From the NCBI GenBank assembly GCA_964564675.1, contig CAZMBI010000013.1, positions 1 to 63,598 on the forward strand: a DNA stretch of 63,598 bases, given 5' to 3'. The translations under genes and the position numbers were made by a program. Source of the DNA: CAZMBI01 sp964564675. Its GTDB lineage: Bacteria > Pseudomonadota > Alphaproteobacteria > Rickettsiales > UBA3002. Shown here piece by piece: positions 1-7,425 of this stretch; the first letter of the stretch is position 1; each line of letters opens with the position of its first letter. The notes beneath the pieces are model-generated. The model had not been told where the DNA came from. It saw only the letters and a list, made by a program, of their open reading frames with translations, and searched no databases.

Positions 1-163
1 CACCAACATTTTACACCAAGCCTTAGGCTCAGTCAGCCATGCGCTGCTTCACTTATAGGCTAAACCGGACAGTAGTGTAATCGCTTCATAAAAAAATCTC
101 CGTTAGTTCAATTAGCAAACACAATGCAACTTGGAATATTTCGCTCCGCAACTGCATATATAA

Positions 164-196
164 TGCTAAGTTAACATTAAAAATGGCAACTTAGCA
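164..196. promoter_or_regulatory. Operator-like inverted repeat upstream of the XRE gene
   Basis: The arms TGCTAAGTT (164-172) and AACTTAGCA (188-196) are perfect inverted copies separated by 15 bases, in AT-rich DNA 60 bp before the XRE start. A related half-site (AATTAGCAAAC) lies just upstream at about 110. XRE regulators usually bind such repeats and repress their own gene, so this is a candidate operator. That role is inferred from position. Confidence 0.5.
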
Positions 197-257
197 AGTA
201 TGTAGGTGGGTCACCTGATATTTTTTTGAATTTTATAACTCAATTAGGGAGGCCACA

Positions 258-536
258 ATGGCTCAAAAATCATCAGGTAAATATACAACTAATTTATGCG
301 GACATCGCGTGAAGGTTGCAAGAGTTGATAAAAATATGACGCAGCTCGAATTAGCAACGGCGCTGAACATGGATTTCAAACTGCGCTTTGATCAAACCAG
401 TATTGGCGCACTGGAAAAAGGTAAGCGTTTCGTCAAAGATTTTGAACTGGTAGCACTGGCTGATATACTGGACAAGCACCCGATGTGGTTGCTGTTTGGA
501 GATAAGGTGCCGGGGAAATACAACCCTAAATATTGA
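258..536 (+). CDS. XRE-family helix-turn-helix regulator
   Basis: This 92-residue protein is a single small DNA-binding domain. The segment from about residue 15 to 70 (HRVKVARVDKNMTQLELATA, then QTSIGALEKGKR) has the pattern of the five-helix Cro/C1 fold: a Gln-rich first recognition helix and a following helix with the IGALEKGKR signature. A strong Shine-Dalgarno (AGGGAGG, 247-253) supports this start. It is the first gene of the AT-rich island and is read toward the MoxR/vWA genes, with 170 bp and a second inverted repeat between, so it probably controls that cluster and itself. Phage-type repressor and toxin-antitoxin-type antitoxin are alternatives, but no small toxin gene follows. Confidence 0.85.
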   Translation: MAQKSSGKYTTNLCGHRVKVARVDKNMTQLELATALNMDFKLRFDQTSIGALEKGKRFVKDFELVALADILDKHPMWLLFGDKVPGKYNPKY

Positions 537-620
537 AGTTTTTCTGATCTAGTATTTTTCATCCCATTGAAATACTGGAAATAAATGATTAAAAAAAATT
601 AAAGAAAGGTGCTTTTCTGT

Positions 621-643
621 AATGAAAATGTAACAATTTCATT
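621..643. promoter_or_regulatory. Inverted repeat in the promoter region of the MoxR/vWA cluster
   Basis: AATGAAAAT (621-629) and AATTTCATT (635-643) form a near-perfect dyad (one mismatched pair) about 60 bp before the MoxR-type ATPase start, in very AT-rich DNA. It could be a second operator for the upstream XRE protein or another regulator. Its sequence differs from the repeat at 164-196, so binding by the same protein is not assured. Confidence 0.35.
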
Positions 644-706
644 GTATTATCCAGGCTGGAAAACTGTAAGCAAAACGATTTATTAACGAAAAAATAGCAG
701 GGTAAA

Positions 707-3226
707 ATGCCGGAATCACCTGAGCCAAGAAAACGCGAAACAGATGCGGGCTATGAGCCTCTGCCGATTGGTACGCCCGGGCGTCCGTGGCCGACCCCGA
801 AGCACGGAGAGCCTAATGGCTTAGGCGTGATTCAAAGTGATACCGATCCGCTGTGGCTTCACTCGGCCCGCGAATATGCATATGTCTTGCCGGAGCTTCT
901 GAGTAATATGCCGGTTCCGGGTATGTTGGAAGTTTTTGAAGCCATATTGCATAACCCGCTGGTCTATGTCGAATCCGACCCGGCTTACGGCAAAACACGT
1001 ACCGCTATTGAAATCGGCAACGCCATGCACGCGCAAGGCGCGGTGATTCACGATGCGGGTAGCAATGGTGGTAATCTGGAATCGCTCCTTTATGCGACAC
1101 AATTTGACGCTGACAGCAGCAAGGATTTAGTTGATCGAATCAACAATGCGCTGCGTGATGGCACGCTAAGTGAGGATTCACTGGCGCTGAAGGCATTGCG
1201 TGAATTAAAAGTTGATGACAAGCCCCTCCTTCATGAAGAAGGTGATAAGAAGGTCTTTGACTGGAATGGCCTGGCGCATTCGGATATTTCGCGCAAGGAA
1301 ATCGATGATGTGCTCAGTTCTGTCCAGAAATATCAGGAATGGAACGGTGGCTTGCGTATCGGCTTCAAAGATGTGGAAGGTGCGCTGATTAAAGCCGCAA
1401 AAGAACACCGCCCACTCATCATTGATGAATTGCCGCGCATGAAGCCCGGAACGGAAAACGGGTTGCAACGAATCTGGCAAACCATCGCTGGCGCACCTGG
1501 CTATGAAGAAATCACGATTCCGCTGGGTGATCTGGGTGACTTCACGCTGCATTATGGTGACATTCCCAAAGTCATTGCAACGGGAAACAAGCCAAAGGAT
1601 GGTGCAGGCGTTTCGGCGCTTCCTGACTCTATGAGAGACCGCTTTGTTGAGAAAAAAGTGTATTCCTACAGCAAAGAAGATTGGGCACATGCCATTAGTC
1701 AGGATTTGACCGGTGTTCCGATTACGACGCTGGCGCGATTAGAGAAAGGCCGTATGAGGCAGGTAGATGCTAACGGAGACCCAGAACCAGATAGTGTCCC
1801 AGAAGATAAGTTTAAAGAAAAAATATGGGAAGTAGCGGATAAGGATAAATTCCGCCGCAATCTTGAAAGCATCCGTCATGCCAATGAGGTGGCGGTTCCC
1901 CCCCTGCAAACCAAACTGCTTGATCATTGGCAGGATGTTGTCGCGGTATCGCGCGCATTAGGGCGTGCTTGCAGCGAATCTGCTGCGTTGCTTGATCCAG
2001 ATTCGGATGTGTTAAAGCAACAGGATATGGGGCGCATTCGTTTTGAAGTGGATAGGCCCGGAGATAAGCCTAAAAAATTAACGCGGCGTACGATTAACAC
2101 GCTACTGATACAAGCCGTAAGCGGCAATATGCCTGAAAAAGACAGTGAAACGCAGGGGGCGGATTTCACTGATTGGGATATGCCGCGCATTAGCCCATCC
2201 AAAGAACCCAAAGAAGCGCGTTTGGGGGAGCGAATAAAAACGCTCGTTAAAGACTGGATAAACGAAACGGCAGGCGTATCGCCAGACGGTCAGACAATAA
2301 ATCGGCCACAGCTTTATCAGCAACTACTAAATGTATGGGAAGAAGCAGGTGTTATCGGGGCGGATTCGGTGCTGGACAGATTAAATATCAAAAACACCGA
2401 AGTTGAGGTGACGACCGATGAAGTTAAGCAGGCTCATGCGGTTATTAATAACTATCTGCAGGCAAAATATCCCGGCTTCGAGGGAGTCAGCGTAAATCAA
2501 GTGGAGCTATTCCTTAAAGGCCTGCGCGACGTACCGCCGAAATTTCTGGGTGAAGAAAAAGTGGAAGCGCATGTCATTACATCCAGCTCACAACATATTA
2601 CAGTAGGCGCATTCACAGATGCCGTTGCCGTAGCATCACGCACCGTGGATCAAAGCAAACCGGGTGGTGCGGATTTTGCGGATTTTCTTAAGCAGCACCC
2701 CGCAACAACACTGGTGGATCAAGATAAGGCCATCACCACTCTTGCACTTCCCTATGTTAGCAAAGAGTTATTGCAGGCTATTTCCAAAGCCCCTGATGGT
2801 GCCAGTGCCAGTGCCAGTCCCGCCGCATCCTACGCAAATGATGCAGATGTTGTAATGACTACCACCATTGCTAAGGATTCAAGCAATGGTACGGCTGCTT
2901 ACGCTAAACTGCATGTGGTTCACAATAAAAAGACGGGCAAAAGCCTGGTGGTAGCATTTAACAAGCCAACTGTGAAGTTGGGAGATGATAGCAGCGTTAC
3001 GGTTGTTGATGCCGGACGCAGAGGTGCAAAAAATCAGGTAAAAAAATGGCTGGATGCGAATGTGAATGGTTCCTCTAATGAATTGCGGGCTGCATTTGAA
3101 GAACGCAACGCGGTGCCGCATGACAAAACGAGCAAGGGTTTAGAAGCACTCCTTACAGATGCGACAATCAAAACTTTCTCGCCAACGATGCTGGATCGCA
3201 ACCACAGCACAAGCAGGAGTGTGTAA
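707..3226 (+). CDS. MoxR-type AAA+ ATPase of a vWA-linked system
   Basis: This is an 839-residue protein with an AAA+ ATPase core in its first 330 residues. Visible motifs are a Walker A variant SDPAYGKT (K96, T97; the usual first Gly is Ser), Walker B LIIDE (D240, E241), a sensor-1-like VIATGN (N294) and a probable arginine finger in RDRF (R312). This arrangement matches the MoxR/CobS branch, whose members act as chaperone-like remodellers with a vWA-domain partner. Such a partner is encoded at 4454-7087. The remaining 500 residues match nothing I know; they include a low-complexity ASASASPAAS stretch near residue 705. AGGG 7 bases upstream supports the start. The next gene begins 1 base after the stop, so the genes are an operon. 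Confidence 0.8.
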   Translation: MPESPEPRKRETDAGYEPLPIGTPGRPWPTPKHGEPNGLGVIQSDTDPLWLHSAREYAYVLPELLSNMPVPGMLEVFEAILHNPLVYVESDPAYGKTRTAIEIGNAMHAQGAVIHDAGSNGGNLESLLYATQFDADSSKDLVDRINNALRDGTLSEDSLALKALRELKVDDKPLLHEEGDKKVFDWNGLAHSDISRKEIDDVLSSVQKYQEWNGGLRIGFKDVEGALIKAAKEHRPLIIDELPRMKPGTENGLQRIWQTIAGAPGYEEITIPLGDLGDFTLHYGDIPKVIATGNKPKDGAGVSALPDSMRDRFVEKKVYSYSKEDWAHAISQDLTGVPITTLARLEKGRMRQVDANGDPEPDSVPEDKFKEKIWEVADKDKFRRNLESIRHANEVAVPPLQTKLLDHWQDVVAVSRALGRACSESAALLDPDSDVLKQQDMGRIRFEVDRPGDKPKKLTRRTINTLLIQAVSGNMPEKDSETQGADFTDWDMPRISPSKEPKEARLGERIKTLVKDWINETAGVSPDGQTINRPQLYQQLLNVWEEAGVIGADSVLDRLNIKNTEVEVTTDEVKQAHAVINNYLQAKYPGFEGVSVNQVELFLKGLRDVPPKFLGEEKVEAHVITSSSQHITVGAFTDAVAVASRTVDQSKPGGADFADFLKQHPATTLVDQDKAITTLALPYVSKELLQAISKAPDGASASASPAASYANDADVVMTTTIAKDSSNGTAAYAKLHVVHNKKTGKSLVVAFNKPTVKLGDDSSVTVVDAGRRGAKNQVKKWLDANVNGSSNELRAAFEERNAVPHDKTSKGLEALLTDATIKTFSPTMLDRNHSTSRSV

Positions 3227-3227
3227 C

Positions 3228-3542
3228 ATGATTTCAGAACAAAAAATTATAGAAAATATCCCAGTACTCGCTTTACAGCATGCGCTGGACAATTTGATTG
3301 ATGAAGTGTCGGGATCGAGCATTTATAGTGTTACAGAAAGCTGGCAGAAGGCGGAACTGCAAAAACATCCTAAAGTGACCGTGGCAACGGATGCGCTAGC
3401 GCTGGAACAGGCGGTTATAAGCCCTGAATGTGAGTTTATTTATATCCCCGCCAGCGCGGATATTACGCAGGGAATCACCCGTAGCATATTGGGTCGGAAT
3501 CCGCTGAATAAACGCATCCTGTGGGAGGCGCAAGGCGAATAG
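3228..3542 (+). CDS. Small unknown protein of the MoxR/vWA operon
   Basis: This 104-residue acidic protein has no domain I recognise. It starts 1 base after the ATPase stop and ends 2 bases before the variable-protein gene, so it is translated with both. An in-frame ATG at 3159 would overlap the ATPase gene by 68 bp and is unlikely. The C-terminus RILWEAQGE is short, polar and not membrane-like, and no signal peptide is present, so it should be cytosolic. It may be an adaptor between the ATPase and the variable protein, which is inference from gene order only. The hexapeptide RILWEA also occurs in the AT-rich fragment at 27748-28590, possibly by chance. Confidence 0.65.
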   Translation: MISEQKIIENIPVLALQHALDNLIDEVSGSSIYSVTESWQKAELQKHPKVTVATDALALEQAVISPECEFIYIPASADITQGITRSILGRNPLNKRILWEAQGE

Positions 3543-3544
3543 AT

Positions 3545-4450
3545 ATGACGATGGATGTCACATTTTTAACGGAAGATCAGATTTGGGGCGATAAGGCGCT
3601 CCAGGTAATCAAAGACTACGGCACGAAAAGCGGCATGAGTGATCTGGCTATTGTCCAGGGCGGCATTATGGGCACCGGTGCTAAAACCAGTGATGACCAG
3701 CTTGCTGGCTATCTTTGGTCGGCTTCTTCCAATGGGGATGGCTATGTTCGCACCGTCCGCGACGAAGGCGACGGGAACGGCTATGTACCGTTCAACCGTA
3801 TCGGTGGTGCGCGCCCCGCTTTGCCATCATCGGTTGCATCTTCCATCAAGCCGAGCGAAGTGAGGCCTACGCGAAAAATTTCTGGAGTGCAGGTGGTGGA
3901 ATATGGTGAATACCCGCAGACTATCGCGCCTCAAAATGTAGGCAGAGAATTGGAACAGTCAATGAAAAGAGGACAATTGCAGAGGACTGGTAAAAAATAC
4001 ACGTTTGACGGCGAAAAACTCGACGCTTACGACAAGCCGTTCAAACCGGAGGAATATGACGAATACCAACATAATGGTAAGCGATATATTCGCGTGAAGG
4101 CACAGCCCTACGATAATTATTCCAAGCTATCAAATGGCCGGAAGCCAGCAACAGGCGAACCATGCTGGATAGAGGTGAAGCCCATCGAATGGCTTAAAGA
4201 CCCAAGCGGCGTGATGGTAGCCAGGCAAGCCCTGTTCTCAGGTGTGCAGTTCGATAGAAACAACAGCTATGATGGCGATTTTTCCGAAACGGATATGAAG
4301 CAATATCTGGATAAATATTTCTCAAAAGAAATGGTGGCAGGTCGCAATGTAGATGCGCCTGAAGTCGTGGGACCAAGCACAGCAGACGTATTGAAAAGAA
4401 GAAAAATTCAACGCCAAAGGGCTTTGGAAGATCCCTCACAGGGGCTGTAG
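3545..4450 (+). CDS. Variable protein A (DGR-target-like, DUF6273-like fold)
   Basis: This 301-residue protein is similar along its whole length to the product of 7426-8322. The N-terminal half carries the segment WSASS, a hypervariable stretch (residues 63-88) and then GARPALP. This order resembles the C-type-lectin or formylglycine-enzyme-like folds displayed by DGR targets and the DUF6273-like proteins of gut Firmicutes. The second half has a VVEYGEYPQTIAP motif, a YDKPF...YQHNGKRYIR segment and IEVKPIEWL...ARQALFSGVQF. No signal peptide or membrane helix is seen. The start at 3545 has AAGG 9 bases upstream; 3551 would match the paralogue's N-terminus equally well. The gene lies between the ATPase and its vWA partner, so it probably belongs to the same complex. 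Family recognition is from memory; function is unknown. Confidence 0.7.
   Translation: MTMDVTFLTEDQIWGDKALQVIKDYGTKSGMSDLAIVQGGIMGTGAKTSDDQLAGYLWSASSNGDGYVRTVRDEGDGNGYVPFNRIGGARPALPSSVASSIKPSEVRPTRKISGVQVVEYGEYPQTIAPQNVGRELEQSMKRGQLQRTGKKYTFDGEKLDAYDKPFKPEEYDEYQHNGKRYIRVKAQPYDNYSKLSNGRKPATGEPCWIEVKPIEWLKDPSGVMVARQALFSGVQFDRNNSYDGDFSETDMKQYLDKYFSKEMVAGRNVDAPEVVGPSTADVLKRRKIQRQRALEDPSQGL
3731..3808 (+). other. Candidate DGR variable region 1
   Basis: These 26 codons differ from the equivalent block at 7615-7692 at 26 of 78 bases. Seventeen codons change, 15 of them altering the residue. The DNA on both sides is identical in the two genes: about 18 bases ending at TTCTTCCAA on the left, and 26 bases beginning GGTGCGCGCCCCGC on the right. 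The right flank is nearly pure G/C, as expected of the initiation-of-mutagenic-homing element of a DGR. About half of the differing positions have A in one copy, which is compatible with adenine mutagenesis but does not prove it. Confidence 0.55.
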
Positions 4451-4453
4451 TCT

Positions 4454-7087
4454 ATGGCTCATAAAAAAGAGCATGAGCGAAAACATATCAAAGCGGTGCC
4501 GCTTGCTGCTATCCAGCAGGAATTTGTAACACAGGCCGTACAGGGGAAAATTGATGGGGCTACCCGCGATAGGCTTGTAAGCCGGCTTGAAGCGGTTGTG
4601 CCGGATGATAGTCGCAATCATTACAGTTACGAAAAAAGAAATGTAGAGGCGGCTCTTAAAAGCGGTGAAGCGCTGCACAAGCCATCGGTAAATTTGCCTG
4701 AAACTTCGTTGCTATGGGCAATCAATCTTGCGCATCTGGCGCAAAAGGATGCAGACCATTTTTACGGCTCAAAATTATGGAAGCAATTCGCTTCCCTTGA
4801 CGGCGCGGCGCAAACCGAAAAAGAACGGCTGGCGTTCTACGTTGCCACGACCGGCCTAAATAAAGATACACGCGTCAAATGGGGCGAACTCGGTAGCAGC
4901 TTCTACTACAATCCCACGGATAACCACATCAACCTCGATCTTATTCTGGGTATGGGTGTGGGCTTCGATATCGCCCGCGCCGTGGCGTTCCATGAAATAG
5001 GCCACAGCCAGCTTACCAAAGGTTTCGGCGAGAAGATTGCCGCACTGGACGAGCAAATAGAAGCGCTGCGGAAAAAAGGAAAAGAAACTTCGCTGACGCA
5101 AGATGAATATAAGCAACTCAGGCACATTTCCAATGAAAGGCGCTACCGTTATCTGGTGGCCGATGAAGCCGAGAATAACGTGGTGGATCGCTGGACGGTG
5201 AACCAAGGCCGCCGTATCCGAAAAGACCATGTGCTTGCCCGCAATTCCAGCGAGGCGATATTGGTAGATGGACTCATTGGCGATCAGGAAACGCCAGCCG
5301 ATACGCCAGCGGCGCGTTTTCAGAACACTAAAAATGCCGTCCGGTATTCGTTCTTCCGCAATAACGGCTATTTCCCCGATACGGAAGATGGGTGGCGTGA
5401 GCTGGGCGTGAACCCCGATTGGATCAAGACCAAGGATGGCAAGTCCGGCATGGAGGCACTCGAAGCACTGAAAGAACTTTGTGGCGGAAAAGACGGCGTG
5501 GAAAATCTGCAACCTAATTCCAGCGATATGATGCAGGGCGCGGTAAAGCTGGCCGAGGCAACGCTGGGATATTCGCGCAGGCGCAATCAGCGGATTGAAG
5601 AAATCTACGATACGTTCTTCGCGCATGTCGTAGAGCCGATGCTTGATGCCCAAGATAAAAAGCTCGATGAGCAGATGCAGCAGCAAGGAAGCGGCCAAAA
5701 TCCAGCACAGCCTGGCAGTGATAAGCAGGATGGTCAGGGAGATGAAAAAGGTGACGGCAAAGGCGGTGGTGGCGTGGGCGATGGAGCGCCAACTGGTGGC
5801 GGCGGGGAGCCGATCAAAGTCGATGGTGTTGGCGAAATGCCAGGAGTCGATGCACCGCCGCAGACACCGCAGCAAGATGGCAAGAAACCCGGCGCAGGAA
5901 AACCAGCCGAAGGGAACAATACAGATCCGGGGCAGACCATCGAAGAATTGGAAGAAAAGCGTATCGAACGTGAAGGGCGCGAAGGCGGTGATGACGAAGG
6001 TTCCTCTCCCTCTTCGCCTTCTTCCAGGCCGGGAAGCAATCAGGGTTTCAAACCTGCCAAGGGTATTGGTACGTCCAATGTAGATTCAAAGCCCAAGGTT
6101 GGCGATTGGAGAGATTATCAGGGGATGGTGGTAGAGTTTGCTGCGGAAATCCGTGCCCGTCAGCTATTGATTGACCAACTCAGGGCGCGGCAGCTGGAGT
6201 TTGAGGCGAGGATTGCGCCGGAACACACGCTGTTGCCCGAAGGGGGTGATATGAGACGCCTTGACCTAGGTAAACATGCGCAGCTGGTAAAACGGATTTT
6301 ACGCGGCCAGCCGGTGGAAGAAGCCGATGCCAGACGCTTTGAGGGCGATAGATCAGCACCCATCCCTTCCAATATGGATGTTGTGTTACTGGTTGATGGC
6401 TCCAGTAGTATGCATGTTTCAAAAGATGCAATGGGAAATAGCTGGCCGTTTCCTCCCATTAAGGCGGGCATGCACGCGGGCTGCATCATCAATGAGGCAT
6501 GTAAAAGTGACGTAACGCAAGATCGCCATGCGAATTTCTATTTGGGGCTTTGGGGGAATAAAGAGCCGCGGGGGAATAAAGAGCCGCTCATGCTGGTGAA
6601 ACCGGGGGATGACGCCCAGGAAATTGGTAAGCGCATCGCGGGCGCTATGCAAAGTCACGGCTGGGGAACGTCGTTGGCCCCTTCCATTCGCCATATGACG
6701 GCTGAACTGGCTGAAGGGCAAAAACAGCATTCCGGCGATAATTCTAAAACAGGTTACAGCCATATCATTGTGCTATCGGATGGAGGCATTAGCGATTCAA
6801 ACGCTTCTGTGGAGTCGGTACGAAAATTACTTGAGAACTGCCCGATGACCAGCGTTGATTTTGTGGTGGTAGAAAATGGCAAAACGGAAATGGATGATGT
6901 GGCTGCCAAGCTAAAGGACAGGTTCCCCGGCAGGGTCGGAGTCTATCATCATAACAGCCCGGCAACGGTTAACGATGGGCTTGAAACATTGCTGCTGGAG
7001 CGCATACAGAATACGCCAATAACCCCCACGGTTACACGTGAGCATAAACGCGCCACGCTGGAGCGAGCGCATCATGCGATGCAATAA
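4454..7087 (+). CDS. HExxH metalloprotease-like and vWA-domain protein, MoxR partner
   Basis: This is an 877-residue protein. The N-terminal domain has a zinc-protease-type motif HEIGH (H180, E181, H184) in AVAFHEIGHSQ. A Gly/Pro/Gln/Asp-rich linker covers about residues 415-540. The C-terminal domain is a von Willebrand factor A fold with an intact MIDAS motif D648-G-S650-S-S652 and a later strand IIVLSDGG. vWA proteins of the CobT, CoxE and DUF2201 types work with MoxR/CobS ATPases, and such an ATPase is encoded upstream at 707. It starts 3 bases after variable protein A. Activity as a protease is inferred; the third zinc ligand was not identified. An 18-bp tandem duplication lies inside the vWA domain. 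Confidence 0.8.
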   Translation: MAHKKEHERKHIKAVPLAAIQQEFVTQAVQGKIDGATRDRLVSRLEAVVPDDSRNHYSYEKRNVEAALKSGEALHKPSVNLPETSLLWAINLAHLAQKDADHFYGSKLWKQFASLDGAAQTEKERLAFYVATTGLNKDTRVKWGELGSSFYYNPTDNHINLDLILGMGVGFDIARAVAFHEIGHSQLTKGFGEKIAALDEQIEALRKKGKETSLTQDEYKQLRHISNERRYRYLVADEAENNVVDRWTVNQGRRIRKDHVLARNSSEAILVDGLIGDQETPADTPAARFQNTKNAVRYSFFRNNGYFPDTEDGWRELGVNPDWIKTKDGKSGMEALEALKELCGGKDGVENLQPNSSDMMQGAVKLAEATLGYSRRRNQRIEEIYDTFFAHVVEPMLDAQDKKLDEQMQQQGSGQNPAQPGSDKQDGQGDEKGDGKGGGGVGDGAPTGGGGEPIKVDGVGEMPGVDAPPQTPQQDGKKPGAGKPAEGNNTDPGQTIEELEEKRIEREGREGGDDEGSSPSSPSSRPGSNQGFKPAKGIGTSNVDSKPKVGDWRDYQGMVVEFAAEIRARQLLIDQLRARQLEFEARIAPEHTLLPEGGDMRRLDLGKHAQLVKRILRGQPVEEADARRFEGDRSAPIPSNMDVVLLVDGSSSMHVSKDAMGNSWPFPPIKAGMHAGCIINEACKSDVTQDRHANFYLGLWGNKEPRGNKEPLMLVKPGDDAQEIGKRIAGAMQSHGWGTSLAPSIRHMTAELAEGQKQHSGDNSKTGYSHIIVLSDGGISDSNASVESVRKLLENCPMTSVDFVVVENGKTEMDDVAAKLKDRFPGRVGVYHHNSPATVNDGLETLLLERIQNTPITPTVTREHKRATLERAHHAMQ
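6552..6587 (+). repeat. 18-bp perfect tandem duplication inside the vWA domain
   Basis: The unit GGGGGAATAAAGAGCCGC occurs twice in a row (6552-6569 and 6570-6587). It is in frame and doubles the peptide GNKEPR/GNKEPL about 55 residues after the MIDAS motif. It looks like a recent slippage event that kept the reading frame. Confidence 0.9.
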
Positions 7088-7126
7088 ATCGTTTGCAGTA
7101 TTCTATACAAAGACAGGGTTGTTCTC

Positions 7127-7306
7127 ATGTGTTTTTGCAAAAATGTAATTGAGCCGAAGCTGGAGAACAGGCTGGTTTGCCTTGCGGCAAGACAGGCTGT
7201 TTTCCTGGCGCACGCGAAGGGTACAAAAGACCGGAAATTCGTCAATAACCGCTTAAACAGCCTGAAAAGGGTAAAAAAGTCCTCAAAAGCTGCTGATATG
7301 GATTAG
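7127..7306 (+). CDS. Possible small basic protein, 59 residues
   Basis: The 338-bp gap between the vWA gene and variable protein B contains one open frame of 59 codons starting MCFCKNVIEPKLENR and ending SSKAADMD. It is rich in Lys and Arg (RLVCLAARQAVFLAHAKGTK), with AGGG 8 bases before the ATG. I recognise no family. It is encoded on the same strand as its neighbours, and its position next to a diversified gene recalls the small basic accessory proteins of DGRs, but no sequence likeness supports that. It may also be non-coding leader sequence. Confidence 0.35.
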   Translation: MCFCKNVIEPKLENRLVCLAARQAVFLAHAKGTKDRKFVNNRLNSLKRVKKSSKAADMD

Positions 7307-7363
7307 AACGCCTATATTTTTCATAAACATGCATGTATACTGATGTTCAGTAATGATTCTTAA

Positions 7364-7382
7364 CCATTCTGTGATAGAATGG
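7364..7382. promoter_or_regulatory. Hairpin or operator before variable protein B
   Basis: CCATTCT-GTGAT-AGAATGG is a perfect 7-bp dyad with a 5-base loop, ending 43 bp before the start of the second variable gene. No T-run follows, so it is more likely an operator or leader hairpin than a terminator. It suggests that variable protein B has its own promoter. Confidence 0.4.
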
Positions 7383-7425
7383 TACGGTATAAGCGATTGA
7401 ATTTATAAAAGGATAGCAGATCGCT

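Noticed and set aside
4856..5875. 339-codon open frame on the minus strand opposite the vWA gene
   Set aside because: It lies wholly inside a well-supported gene on the other strand, has no Shine-Dalgarno or motif, and its sequence is a reflection of the vWA codons.
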